NCBI RefSeq assembly: GCF_008831285.2
Contig: NC_045144.1
Span: 1,116,001-1,180,000, forward strand
Direction: 5' to 3'
Origin: Nymphaea colorata
Taxonomy: Eukaryota > Streptophyta > Magnoliopsida > Nymphaeales > Nymphaeaceae
Length of the DNA: 64,000 nt
The translations under genes and the position numbers were made by a program. Below, piece by piece: positions 48,801 through 60,558 of this stretch (positions are counted from its first letter, which is position 1; each line of letters begins with the position of its first letter). The notes beneath the pieces are model-generated. The model saw only the letters and a list, made by a program, of their open reading frames with translations. It made no database searches and was not told the DNA's origin.

Positions 48801-50060
48801 TTTTCAGAAGTGGACCAATTATGAGATTCAATATCTTGCCTCTTATAAATTTCAATAAGATCCATTTGAAGTACGTTAATTCTGGTATCAACTTTCTTGG
48901 TTCTATACTTACTCCAATTACTTAGGCATGGTCGTACTCTATTCTGTTTTGCGAGAAGTTTAAGCACTGCGCATCCTCTACACTCCACTCTCCATGCTCT
49001 TGTAATAATGACCTTACAACTGGGTTGACACTCTCAATAAAGGAACTATTTAAATCTTCGTCTTCTCTAGCATGCGGTTTTAAAGATATTTAATTTACAT
49101 GTAAAAGAGAAGTGCTGAGTGGTCTAAAGAACTTCTTGGTTCTACCAAAAGCTGCCCACAATTTTCAACTTGCTCAAAAATCTATCTAATTTGCTTTGAA
49201 CCAGTGCTGTCGGGGTGCAGAGATTGGTTCAAGTGAATGCTCTGTTTCTGTCCACAATCTCTCTTAGTCAAACATCTTGAATGAATCCATTGAATGCTAA
49301 ACAAGCTTGTCTAGCAGGGGCAGGCCCATTTTTCAGACTCCTTATAAGTTAAATTAAAATCTTTCATTATAATACTAACATTTGTTTATTGGCAATAATA
49401 ATATTTAACATAACCAATTGGTCTTTGCGAATTCTAAAGTGAGGGTGAAGATACACCCCTATTGTATCAAAGTTGAGATTGAAAGCTTTATGAATAAACA
49501 AACAATCCATCCAAAATTTATTAAATTTGCAACTAGTCAATCTAAAATCAGCATGTCTCTAACTACACACAATTATGGCCCCATTAAGATTCACATCAAT
49601 ATTAGATTAAAAAAAAACTCCTCGTAGTGATTGCAAAAGGATTTGAAGTTGTCCGCATTCAACATGATATCGAAACATGAAAATGATCCCAAGTTGATGA
49701 GATATCACCTAATTGCCAAAATCTTTCTAGGTTGTTAGAGTAGCAAGGCCTGTAACATTCCAACTATAAACTTCATTTGATGGCAATTGGCAACTCATTT
49801 TAGGCTCCTTTTCCTACAGGAGAACATTCTCTTTGTTATGGAAATCCTCTGCTCCTTGGATATCCATGTCAGGATCATGTTGCGCCAACTTCCTTTCATT
49901 CAGGCCAGAACTTTATATAGCCTTAAAAAATGTTGTCCCACAACTCTATCTTGTGAAAAGTAACAAAAATTGATTGAAACTTGTGTCCAGCTATCTAAGG
50001 GTCCTTTCAAGATTCAATTCCTACGATTATCTCTTTGTTTTCATGTTTAATTGAGTTGAG
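45845..50060 (-). pseudogene. L1-type LINE (endonuclease, reverse transcriptase), decayed
   Basis: Non-LTR retrotransposon on the minus strand. Endonuclease: SNEVYSWNVTGLA near 49800-49750 (relatives read SWNVRGLG), then a degraded GDFN region with MLNADNFKSF near 49670. A linker follows, including KVDTRINVLQMDLIEI near 48890-48840. RT: VSRMKKALKWVISNMHGGF and KDRNVHQCLLLVLEM (48264-48049), IDLSKAYDRVNW near 48050-48010, catalytic YADD at 47730-47719, then FPTRYLGLP near 47540. Further left are zinc-knuckle-like remnants (GLSRSISLS, WNWWWRKRF). A T-rich run at about 45845-45867 could be the complement of the poly-A tail. The 5' end near 50060 lacks most of ORF1. Many stops: inactive. Confidence 0.85.
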
Positions 50061-50397
50061 GAGGACTATCTGGTTAACTTGTGAAATGTGTTGGGGTCTG
50101 CTAAACAGGTGAAACTGCCGACAAGCGTTCACATCCTGCAATCAAACCTGGTTGAAATGTTTTGGAAAACTTCCGCCTGTATAACAAGACAAAAATTTTA
50201 GAAAAGAAAGTTGGCCGTATGTCCAACTATTTCTTCTCAAATCCCACCATACAACCTATATACTTAAATCTATGAGAGAATAGGCTGGCAGGCAGTTGTT
50301 TCGTGTTATCGAAGCAGCAACTTCATGTGCTATAAAAAGAAGACATTGATACATCAATATATAGAGAGTTTCTCATGCAGCTTTACATATAGTTTGA

Positions 50398-50791
50398 AGG
50401 TGCACAGACGGCAACATGGTTGGATATGGTGGATCAATCATGATAGACTCGGGTACCACGCTGACTATCTTGCCAAAGATGTGTATGATCAAGTGGCAAA
50501 CACGGTGGCTACTGTCACAAACCATAAACGCTTCTGTCATCCTAACCAAGATTATTTGTGTTATAATGTAGAGAATAAATGTGAACCATGTTAAGGATTG
50601 CTGGAAATGTCCTTTCAATCCACCAACACAGACTTGAAGCTGCCACCTTCAAATATCTTTGGATGTATAGAAGTATGACAGCTAGCTTAGCCATTTTCGG
50701 GAATGTTTTCCAGCAGAACATGCGTGTGAAATATGATTTGGGGAAGGGGCCGCTTTCTTTTGCACCAATTGAATGTACTCAGGGCTAAAGG
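50398..50791 (+). pseudogene. Nepenthesin-like aspartic protease, C-terminal half (copy 1)
   Basis: Second catalytic motif IMIDSGTTLTILPK (DSGTT at 50446-50460), then, after a one-base frame loss, DVYDQVANTVATVTNHKRFC and YLCYNVENK. Later TDLKLPPSNIFGC, and in a further frame SLAIFGNVFQQNMRVKYDLG continuing to FAPIECTQG and a stop at about 50789. These are the standard landmarks of the C-terminal lobe of plant A1 proteases (IIDSGTTLT, LKLPPSN, IFGNVQQQN, YDLxxxxLSFAPxxC) in order. No N-terminal half lies next to it; the sequence just upstream is LINE. Shared frameshifts with copy 2 show it was already broken before duplication. Confidence 0.88.

Positions 50792-50792
<1 letters not shown>

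Positions 50793-50860
<68 letters not shown>
50793..50860. repeat. Compound (AC)n(AT)n microsatellite
   Basis: An AC run passes directly into an AT run, three bases after the protease stop region. The copy at 62133-62204 has a longer AC part, a typical microsatellite length difference after duplication. Confidence 0.95.
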
Positions 50861-50863
<3 letters not shown>

Positions 50864-51425
50864 TTTTGTGATGATCTACGTGGTTCTCTGTACTAGCCTA
50901 CAATTGGCAGCATTGGACGCTGCTTATGTTTTATGTCCTGATTGTCATGTGGTTGATGGTGTTATTTTTTCATGTTGAATAAATATATGTATCTTGTTTT
51001 AAAGATGTTTTCCCCTCCGTTTAAGTTTAAAGCTTAACTTAGATATGTCTGAGTGAGTATGAACACTAACTATGGCTTTAACTCGACAGTCGCTAATACT
51101 GGCAATTCTGTTGCTAATAAGTAATCGCGACGGTCAAAACTCCACCAACACAAGTCCCATTGCCCAAACGATTACCGATGAAAATGGCCATCATGTCTTA
51201 GTTGGGTTTGTTGCGACATTAGTTGCTTTAAGTTAGCATAATGGCCATGGAATGTGCCTACACCTTATTGTAACTTTGACGATGGAATTTTCAGTCCCAT
51301 AACACAATGTGTTCTGTGACGGTTATATAAGTCGCTTAACTTCACAATGTTTTTTAACTTTGCAACTAACATGCTAACCCTCCATCAACAATGATGGATA
51401 TTGTAGCTTGCACAGTGTACTGGCT

Positions 51426-51575
51426 AGCGACATATTTTCGAGTCCCTTACACATGTTTGGAATGGATTTAGTACACAGCGACATATTCTTGAGTCGCTGA
51501 CAAATGTATGGGACGGATTTAGTACACAGCGACATATTTTCAAGTTGCTGACACATGTTTGGAACAGATTTTGGG
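51426..51575. repeat. 51-bp tandem repeat, three copies (copy 1)
   Basis: Units at 51426-51476, 51477-51527 and 51528 onward each start AGCGACATATT and include ACA(A/C)ATGT and GG(A/G)..GATTT. Since 51 is a multiple of three, the minus strand has a 17-residue repeat (ENMSLCTKS core), an artefact of the array. GCGAC and GTCGC motifs recur around it (51081, 51126, 51328). Confidence 0.85.
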
Positions 51576-51895
51576 ATCACTGAAGAATATTAAACGAGTG
51601 CATGTGTAGCTAAAATTCGGAACATATAGTACCTGCTCAGCGTTTAATTCATTAGAACATTAATTTTTTTGTTAATTGAAATGCAGTTACGTTTCTTGAA
51701 ATAAGAATATGGTGCTTTTATGTATTTTTTTTTAAAAGCAGAATATTATACTTAACAAGTTCCATCTAAGAGAATTGAAAAGTCTCAGCGCAGGTTACAC
51801 AAAAGACTTTACCTCCAGAAAGTTGTAAGCTTCAATAGTCTTATATGTACTCTTTTTCATAAGGTCAAACAAAGAGATCATTGTACTCCGAGAAG

Positions 51896-52135
51896 AGTAG
51901 CATAACTGGTCGAGTTAAGAGTTTGGTGAGAGTCAGGTAGTCAGTTCCAATACCATGAGCATTATTCTCATGAACCATAAAGGTTGGCAGGAGCTACTCC
52001 AAACTGAAGGGAGTGACAGTAAATTCACCTGGTTTTGATGTTTCTCTAGACCCTGGGGTAAAGGGGACGAGTAGAGCTTCTGCCCCTCATGCATGCAGGT
52101 GGCAGGTTCACTCCCGCTCACCCATAACAAAGAAG
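51896..52135 (+). repeat. Possible tRNA-derived (SINE-like) repeat (copy 1)
   Basis: TGGTCGAGTTA (51907-51917) resembles a pol III A box, and GTTCCAATACC (51943-51953) a B box at tRNA-like spacing. A second pair, GACGAGTAGAG (about 52065) and GGTTCACTCCC (52105-52115), follows. No clear A-rich tail or target duplication was found, so the SINE call is tentative. Confidence 0.35.
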
Positions 52136-52648
52136 GGTTTTCTCCACAAGCAAAAGGTCCACTAAAATGTCATGCATTTGAGAACAGTGTCTATAAAAGT
52201 TGGCCTGAATTAATTTAAGTCAATTTGAATTGTTTGGCAAACCTGTTGTTGCCCCGTGTTGTTATTTAATTATCTTTAAATACTTTTAAGATTTTTCCTT
52301 TTCTATTTTTCACTTGTTTTTTTAAATATAGTATACTGATTTATCTTACCAACAGCCTGCAGGTTGTTTCGCTTTGGGTTTGGGTTCTGATTTCGATTGT
52401 TATAAACATTTATTAGAAACGAATGGTCTATAGAATGGATTCATTTTCACTATTACCCAAATAAATATATATTGTTGAAGGTTCCACACTGCATTCAATC
52501 ATCAAACAAGTAATATACTTAATTTGCTATTTATTTTAAATGTGCATTTGTCAGTGTGAATTCAAATTTTATTTTAAAATTTTATACGAACCCTATTTTG
52601 ATTGTCAGGACCATGAAATGCATGGAAGTATAAAAAATTGAGATTGGG

Positions 52649-53509
52649 GCTAGAGCCTTTGGTGGAGTCATACGTGGGCTGGTGTAGGCAGTTGCCCAAA
52701 TGGTCCTATCAAATTTCTTTTTTTCATTTTTGCGTAAGCTTTAACTACTTGCTTCTTTATATGCACCAGTGACCCTATAGGTATGAGATTCTTTAAATTA
52801 GTGCCCCTAAGTCCAACATTCCTAACTCTAGCTGCCACTAACCATGGTTGGAGGTGGAACTAGCTAGATGATAAAATAATGAAGTTTCTGATATTGATTG
52901 TACTAAGTTTTTTCTTAATCATGTAATAAATATGTTACCAATTGGCAGCTTCCCCATTGACCGTCAGTGTCGAAAACTCAAGCAGCATGATTGAAGAATC
53001 AACAAGCGACATCCCATGACAATGCTGGTGGCTAAAGTTCAGTTTCTCCTCCTCCACCACCCTTCTCTCCTCATTCTTCTTGACTTTTATTTGAATCCCT
53101 TGAATATTCAGGAATGACCCGGCCAATCCAGTTTTCAGTCACCTGATGGATCATATGAAAATCCATCAAAGGATCTGTAATGGCCCACCAAGCAGGAAAG
53201 TTGCCATGATCTTTGAGAAAATTGATTTCTCACTACATGGACAAGCTTGCCCTAACCCGTCAACTTGTAACCTCAACCTCATCTTTAGTGGCAGTACCCA
53301 AATTTTTTACTGAACATCGCTTGAGTCACCGACCTGAGTTTGACAGTACCCTGTGGGCACTATGAAGTGACTGGAACTGAGTCCAGCTTTATCACAATAT
53401 AATTTTTGACTAACTGGTGTGGGTAAATATGGTGCACACTGACCCACCCTTAGCTCTGCTACTGCCCTTCTTACAACAAGTCCCCTCACAAATTACAATG
53501 TCAGCTGGT
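52649..53509. other. No recognisable gene
   Basis: Small minus open frames (53126-52935, 53489-53307) have no motif. This is the sequence right after the part of the duplication visible in the window. Confidence 0.5.
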
Positions 53510-53760
53510 GTCTAGAAATTAATGACACAGACAGTGGATTAAATTATTTATTTAATTACCTACTTAACATTTCAATAAAGCGAGGCGTTTCCCTCGGCAG
53601 TTTCCCAGAAAAAATTACCTACTTGATATCACAAGCAGTGGCTGCCGGATGGGCATGCAGACCAATTACATTATTATACTTGAAAATATATGTTAGGTAC
53701 GGGAAAACTATATATGTTACACTTATAACATGATAACTCGATTGCAAGATAATCTAAGAA
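53510..53760 (-). repeat. Unclassified dispersed repeat, inverted partner of block 2
   Basis: The reverse complement matches 26385-26612 over most of its length. See that entry for shared strings. Confidence 0.75.
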
Positions 53761-54294
53761 AGGTTATCATTTGAGAGCAATGTGTTATACTAGTGCAACT
53801 AGGGTGGAAGCGCTATGCCAGTTGATGGACATTTGGCTCTACTCACATGGGCATGGGCATTATGGGAAGCCGGATTTCAGTTTTCACTCAAACTGAAACT
53901 TGAAACTGGTTATGTTTACACCCCTATGTATAAAAAAATGTACATAATAAGTAAAAAATAAAAATAATTTTTAGAAGGACAAAAAGGGTTTATGAAAAAG
54001 CAAAAAATCCCAAAATATACACTTATTTACAAAAAAGTCAAAAATACCCCAACTCCTTTCTTTTTTTTTCCTTTGGTATACATTTGCGTGTACAACCTTG
54101 TGCATGTAACTCGATATTAATATATGTTATTTTATGTTCCCAAGAAAGAGATCAGGATGGGTATTTTCCCACATAGAAGGCATATGAGAAACATCAAATG
54201 GTAATTGGTGGGTCCTGTCTGGCCATATACATGTAAAAACAGTATGGCTGGACCATTGACGCAGGGCGCAACCTGGTCTCTTGGATTGCTATTT

Positions 54295-54565
54295 TGACAA
54301 GTAATGACAGGTCGAACACAATGAGGAGCCACTCATTTATTTCCATTATTTGGTTTGATAAGTAGCGACTGGCCGAACACAACGAGCAGCCACTCATTTA
54401 TTTTCTACATTTAGTTTTCCAAAGAAAGACCAGCCTGGTCCATTTGGTGTCCTTTGACCGGACCGGGCACAAGCCCGTACTGACAACACGAACCAATATC
54501 ACTGGACAAGGTAGGGGTGTAAACAAGGAGGCCCAGGCTATCGCCGAAAAGAACTCATGGGTGGC

Positions 54566-54570
<5 letters not shown>
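54295..54570 (-). repeat. Unclassified dispersed repeat, inverted partner of block 1, with internal duplication
   Basis: The reverse complement matches 24600-24818. This copy also contains a roughly 60-bp tandem duplication: 54295-54354 and 54355-54414 share GA.AAGTA..GAC.GG.CGAACACAA and AGCCACTCATTTATTT. The copy at 24.7 kb has only one such unit. Confidence 0.7.
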
Positions 54571-54612
<42 letters not shown>

Positions 54613-54625
54613 TGTGCCTGTGAAT
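54571..54625. repeat. (CT)n(TG)n microsatellite
   Basis: A pure CT run ending in a short TG run, adjacent to the end of the dispersed repeat. Confidence 0.93.
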
Positions 54626-54999
54626 ATATATATTTATACATATAAGATGATAAAAAAACATACCACTTAGGTAAGGGACGGAAGCCAGGCCTATTAAATA
54701 TCTTTTTTCGTAATTTAGCAGTATCTTCAAATATATTTGGTGATAAACATACATTAAGTTAGTTCTTTTTTATTTTATTAATATACCATAATAATTAAGA
54801 AAGAGATGGCTCTTATCACATTAAAATTTTAATAGTAGAAAAAAACACTTCTTTTTATGAAAGTAATTTGAACTTGAACATTATTTAGATTAAATTAGTG
54901 TTTATAATGAACAAATTAGGAGATTCACATTTTGTTCAAAACACTTTTTAACACAAATATAAGAGGTTTGTTGGTTTTTGTTTGTGACCGAAGTAGTGC

Positions 55000-55000
55000 A

Positions 55001-55053
<53 letters not shown>
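55000..55053. repeat. Compound (TG)n(TA)n microsatellite
   Basis: TG repeats pass directly into TA repeats. Open frames across it (Tyr-Ile and Thr-His runs) are not genes. Confidence 0.95.
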
Positions 55054-55060
<7 letters not shown>

Positions 55061-56230
55061 TGACATTGCTATCTCTTTTATAAGGTCCGTGGTGTAGGTA
55101 CTGTGAATAGCATTAAAATAGGGAAGGGGAAGTTGGTCGATCAAACCAAGGCATCTTTCAGATGTGGTTTCATTAGCATATCAGTCTTCTATATGCTTTT
55201 GTGGTGACGCTGATCTGTGTTGAAGTCGATGATATATGTGAGAGACTTCCTATATAAAAAAGGACCAAAAGTTGTGGAAACTCATTCTTCTGCTTGAAGA
55301 GTCATATTTAGCACTTGTTGGACATAATAAAAAGACGGTCAATTGCCTCTGATGTAACAGATTTTGATTTTTATTGTTGTCATGGTATTCATAATTCATG
55401 TTCTTCCATAGCCACCATATTGCCATGGGAACACAATCTTCCAACTTCATATAAGTATTTTGATTCGAGCCTTTTTATTCCACCTCCACGTCTGCGTCTC
55501 TTTCACCAAGTCTGAAACTGTAATATCAACGATGATAGAACTGTCATATCATGTAAACTAATGGTTCCTATTCAACAGGGTGGTTCCTCTCTTTTTTGAC
55601 TTGTCTACCACCGAAAGTGAAAATGTGGTGGAAGAAAGAAACAAAGAAATAGCTCCATGCCATTTGAGTTCTCTTGCATGTGTAGAATAGAGAGAGAGAG
55701 GGATAGAGAAAGAGATGGGTATTACATGTTTTATTCTTATTTTAAATAGTAGTCTGCACTGTCGAGTGGAGAGAGAGATGAGCTTACGGGTGCCCCCAAG
55801 TAATTTTATAGGAAATAAGTAGTTTTATGGGAAATGAAACATGAATTAAACAATTCTCCAACCTGTTAAGCCCAAAGGAAAAAGACACAAAAATACAATT
55901 GGCCTCATAGATGGCTCATTTTTTGAAATTATTGGGTTGTATTGATATGGTAGAAACTTTTGGTAAAATGGATTTAGGTTAAGGATTCATGACTTACCCA
56001 TTGAGTGACTTTGCCACTAGATATTTCCAAAATGAGTACTACCATGTCTGGATTCAATAGATATGTTGTCATTCCAGGCTTCCTTGTCCTTTGAAGCCAA
56101 GGTCTATGGTAAAGAAAATCCAATGTCTGTTTGGTCCACTTTTTGAAATTGTAAACAAAAGCAAGACCTAGAAACGAAATGTCTTTTCTTTCTTTGTCCA
56201 TCCTTTCCTCACTTTTCTCCTTTCCCTTTC
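55054..56230. other. No recognisable gene
   Basis: A GATGTAACAGATTT.GAT phrase at 55349 recurs at 58316, outside the Copia LTR there, suggesting a shared short repeat. Open frames at 55450-55250 (-), 55315-55515 (+) and 56201-55974 (-) have no known motif. Confidence 0.5.
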
Positions 56231-56248
56231 CATTCTAGCCATCATCCA

Positions 56249-56363
56249 AAGCATTTGGATGATGAATTTTTGCCAACCAAACATATTTTTCAAAAATGTG
56301 GACTAATGTGTGGGCCTCTTTGAATTCAAATTTGGATGATGAATTTTTGCCAACCAAACATGT
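56249..56363. repeat. Direct repeat, two 31-bp copies
   Basis: TTTGGATGATGAATTTTTGC plus CAACCAAACAT occurs at 56252-56282 and again at 56331-56361. The CCAACCAAACA end looks like a MITE terminus, so this may be the edge of a duplicated element. Confidence 0.7.
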
Positions 56364-56399
56364 CATTTATAATTCAAATTCGATAATAAAATATTCAAG

Positions 56400-57915
56400 G
56401 CATGACATGATGGGTGGCTAAGTCTCTGGTGCCAAAGTCCCCAATCTCGATTGATTTGGGAAGTCATGGCACATTCATTAATTTTCAGTACCTATAGCCC
56501 GTTTTCTTGAGTTTCCACACCAATCTTCCGCTTTGATATAGGGTCTTGCAATGCATTGTTAGTGGGGGAGAAAATAACTTGGCAATTTAAATCTTTAACA
56601 ATTTTTGAAACGCACAACAAGTTACTTGAGAGATCAGGCACATAAAGCACTTTAGATTTAACACCATTTCTATGAAAATCTAACTCTTCTCCTTGAACAA
56701 GCATTGAGGAGCCATTCGCAGTAACATGATTTTTTTTCTAGGCATTGAAGAATAATTACTAAGGTTATGGCTGTTCATAGACATATGATCACTAGCTCTA
56801 GAATCGATTATCCAATAATCAGACTTGAGGGAAATAAGAGCATTACCGGTAACACTTGTTGATGTTGCAGTAGCATTTTTCTGCTCTTTACCATGATGAT
56901 CCTTGACATTTTTAAGTAGTTCAATTATTTTTTCCAGCAGCTGAGTAAGATCCGAAGTATCCAAAGTTTTGGCTGTAACTTTGGCTACTGCAGTGGTGCT
57001 TTCTTTTTCTTTTTTTATTTTTCTTTTTTTGGCCTCATGGTGGTTGGTTTTTCATGGAGGAACCAACACCTTTCCTTTTTACAAAGAGAACATAATCGTC
57101 GTGGACAGTTCTTCCACTTGTTTTCACTATTTTTATCAACTCCATAGAAGGCAACCTATTCTACATTACCAGAGTTGTCCTTTGGAGGATCAAAATTTTG
57201 AAGCATTACCTTTTTTTAGATTCATCTCTTATAAGAATAGAACAAACAGTGGGAAGAGAACGAAGTTCCAGGGACATTAAAATCTGGCTTCGGATGGGTT
57301 CTTACTCTGGGCCTAGAGTCACAAGAAGTACAAAAAATTTCTGTTGTTCACGTTTTTTTTCTTTGGATCAAAGAGTAGCAGACATATCCATAAGATAGTC
57401 AAGTTCATCCCACATACCTTGTATGTTGCCTAGGAGATTGCTGAAATTTTTGTTTTGCTTCTTAAGATCCCAAATGACTTGAGAGTTTTGATACATATGA
57501 GCAATGTCATTTTTCTCACTATATGGTTCCTTCACCTTCCTCCAAATTTGGTGGGCAGTTTCTGCGAAGTAAAATCCTTGAGTGACGTTAGGCACCATAG
57601 AGTTAATCAACAAGACATTATGAGATGATTGGTGGATCGCCATTCTCTGTAAGTTGGATCTGTTTCAGCAGGTTTTGGAAGATCTTGAGTAACAAAATTC
57701 AGCTTGCTTGTGCCACTCAAATAGAGCATCACAAATTTGGACCAAGCTAAATAGTCGCTGCCAATTAAAAGTACAGAAGTAATTTTGTTTGCAGGGCTTG
57801 GTTGTTCCTGCACGATAATTTCTTCCACCGCTTTGCTGGTGGTTCCAAAGCTTGAGTCTTCTGTCATGATGAAATGAGCAAGATCAAGCACCAGGAGATA
57901 AGCAAAATGTGCCAA
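56400..57915 (-). pseudogene. Copia gag-protease, truncated at the pre-integrase domain
   Basis: The minus strand starts after the primer-binding site. Gag pieces: LLIGSDYLAWSKFVMLYLSG and EWRSTNHLIMS (57915-57607), then AETAHQIWRKVKEPYSEKND (57643-57368). A coiled Leu/Lys-rich linker follows (LTQLLEKIIELLKNVK), then protease DYWIIDSRASDHMS (about 56815-56775; DSRASD where the family has DSGASD, so the active-site Gly is changed to Arg). Next are VLYVPDLSSNLLCVSKI (about 56660-56610) and WHQRLSHPSC (about 56440-56405). No integrase, RT or 3' LTR. Relatedness to the gag at 28558 is visible in the shared EWRSTN motif. Confidence 0.88.
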
Positions 57916-57926
57916 GAATGAAAGTC

Positions 57927-57941
57927 AATACTCTGATACCA
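57927..57941 (-). other. Primer-binding site
   Basis: The minus strand reads TGGTATCAGAGTATT immediately after the LTR. Confidence 0.85.
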
Positions 57942-58292
57942 TGTTGAAATAGGATAAAGAAAGAGAACCAAGAAACGAACACTGATTTTTATGTGGTTCA
58001 GTCCATAGACGTACATCCACGATGAATGCTAAAGCAGTTGCTCCTTTGATTTTCCCTGTTTCCTTATTTTCTTTCTTTGCTTTACAAGTATATATACGAT
58101 ACATGAGGAAAGCAAAAGACAATGCATACGATCATTGGTACACTTTACATACAAAACTCAAAATTATCGAGGAAAGAATGTCAGTAACGTATATTGCAGC
58201 AATTTTTCCAATGTTCAAATTGATTTCAATAAGGCAAGAATGAGAATGATCCATTGAGCATGCTGCGCTAGATGTAACACCCACTTTCAACA
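57942..58292 (-). repeat. 5' LTR of the Copia element at 56.4-57.9 kb
   Basis: 351 bp bounded by perfect 8-bp inverted ends TGTTGAAA and TTTCAACA. One end joins the primer-binding site. It has the same GGTTCAG-CCATAGACGTAC-type phrase seen in the LTRs near 4.4 and 8.3 kb, typical of Copia LTRs. No 3' partner in the window. Confidence 0.8.
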
Positions 58293-60558
58293 TCATGAAA
58301 TTCATAATTCCTTTTCTGATGTAACAGATTTCGATCTTTCTTTATCCGTTTCCCTCTTTCTCTCTCACAATCTGTCGACCTCTCTTTATCTATCAATCTC
58401 GCTTTGTCATTTTACCCTCTCCTCCTCCTTCTTGGTTCAGAGAATGCCAGATCGTGTGCTCTTTCCTCTCCACAATGAAACCCAAAGATTTCCCACTAAA
58501 AGTGTCTATCTCTCATTCTCGATTGCTCGACCAAGAAGCCATTTAATGCCAATGCCATCACCTCATTGCACAAACCCAACATGCCCACCGCATCATGCAG
58601 GGTCTCTACCTTCCCCATCAGTGACCCAACTTGCAGTCTGAATGGCATCATCTCTTCTACCCCAACCAGCAGCCTCCAAGCCCTCACCACAACCCGCAGT
58701 GCACCACCATCACTCTTCATCCCCTATCTGCCCCCCAACCTGTTGTCCACTGTCAAGCTTGTAGTAGGTGCATGTGGACAGTAAATGTCTATTTTGAGGT
58801 TGAAGATTCATAGTAATTAAAAACGAGCAAAAAAGAGTCACACAATCATCCCCTGCTGCTGCTCAATGGATTAATTTGGTTGAAAGAGATGTATAATCCT
58901 CCTCTATTCTTCTTCTACTTACCAGATGATCATTCTCCAAATAGGTCGATTTGAAGCCTTGCAACCAGAAACAATCTATTCATGCAAATGTTTAATCATA
59001 GTGTTTCTCTCCCTGCAAAGAGCTGATCTCTTTCTTGCACAATAACACTGCGATCATTTTGCACAAGAGAAGATCTATGGGGATTGTCAGGCATTTCTTC
59101 ATATTCATGTTGGTAGAACTTCTTTATTATTTTCTCCTAGTGATTGGACACTTGACCTTTTTTTTCTTTTGCTTTGAGAGAGTGAAACTAGAGATGGGGA
59201 TCGTTTTTCACCATTTTTTCTTATGTTATCTTAGATTGTCAATTTTCTTTATCCACTTTCCTTTGTCTTAATAAAAGAAAAAACAAATAACATGACATGG
59301 AAAGCATGAGGCAGGGGATTGAAACCTACACATCACTCAATTGGCCGCCTTGATCCAAGACAATCCATTTTCAATCAACATGAAAAAGTTTGTATTATAA
59401 TTTCTGTAAAAACTTTTCAAGGAAGTAAGCGATAGGGTGGTTCTATGCCGAAGTTTTCAAATTTCATATACTAAATCTCTAAGATCAGTGTTGATGAGGA
59501 GAGGAATTTGTTGATATGTTTGCATTCCCAAAATTTACTTTGATTTTTGTATTGCTTCAGCAATATAAAATTTTATTTTTGAAATGAGAGAGAGGGAATC
59601 ACCCGTCTGTATGAAGATTGATTGTTCTCGGGATGTTTATGAGGATAACCAATCCAATGGCTATACTTATTTTTGATGCATTTCACTTTTGCTTAAAATT
59701 CTTTTCATTCTAAATATGGTGTGGTGTTTGGAGAAAATGTTGAAGATTTGATGTTTCAAATTTTTGAGAAAGTTTTAAAGAATCATTTAAGAGCATAATC
59801 CATTTTGATTTGAGAGATTTTGAATTGAGAAATCTTTGCAAATATTATTTGGAAACCTATAGAAGATAATATGGGTATTTTAAAGATCATTTTTTAATGT
59901 TGATTTAGTGTCCTCTTAAGAACTTAAGTAAATTTAAGATTTTCCTCTAATTCGGTATTACATCGCTAGAGCTTCATTTCATGTTACTTAAATTCTTTTA
60001 GAGAAATGCATGTGATTATTTGTGAATTTCCCAAGTGCATGTGAATGTATGAATGGATTGAACTTATATAATTGGAAGCAAATCCTTCATTCCTACTATA
60101 ACATTTATCTAAAAGCATTTTTACCATCACATACATGTAAGTTTCTCACTTTTATTTGCATAATTGTCTTCAATATTCTTATGAAGAGAGACAAATTTTT
60201 GAAAATGGAATGAGATTGTAGACTATCAAGCATGATTTTAATATTAGATCATTAATTGAGTTTTGGTCTCAATGAAGTTGATAAACAAATATTAAAATCC
60301 TAGACCTTAGGGAAGAGGTGTTTGAGAAAATGTGTTTGAAATGTTTGAGAAAATGTGATTGAAAAAATTGAAAGAAATGAAAAGAAAATAAAGAAGAAAT
60401 GATTCTTAGTAATGTCTTAATTTTTAAAAGAGAGAGGTGCATATATGTATGCATATATATAGTCACATGTATACATATGTGAAAACTTATAAAAGAAAGA
60501 TTTTAAATCTAAAAGAAAGAGAGAGGTAGAAGAAGATTTTTTTAGAGAGAGAGATTTT
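58293..60558. other. No recognisable gene
   Basis: CT- and CCA-rich segments near 58360-58760 give proline/serine-rich open frames on both strands without domains. The remainder is AT-rich and ends in a GA-rich run at 60510-60556, right at the duplication breakpoint. Confidence 0.5.

Larger units (their letters stand above)
49221..52648 (+). repeat. Segmental duplication, copy 1 (partner 60559-64000)
   Basis: About 3.43 kb aligned end to end with 60559-64000 in the same orientation, differing by scattered substitutions and small indels (I judge roughly 98 percent identity by eye). The left junction is at AGATTGGTTCAAGTG in both. It carries the LINE endonuclease part, an aspartic protease C-terminal half, a compound microsatellite, a 51-bp tandem repeat and a tRNA-like repeat. 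The right end of homology is not known because copy 2 reaches the window edge. Confidence 0.95.

Noticed and set aside
58432-58813. Pro/Ser-rich frames on both strands
   Set aside because: Low-complexity CCA/CT-rich DNA with overlapping open frames in several registers; no domain or codon signal.
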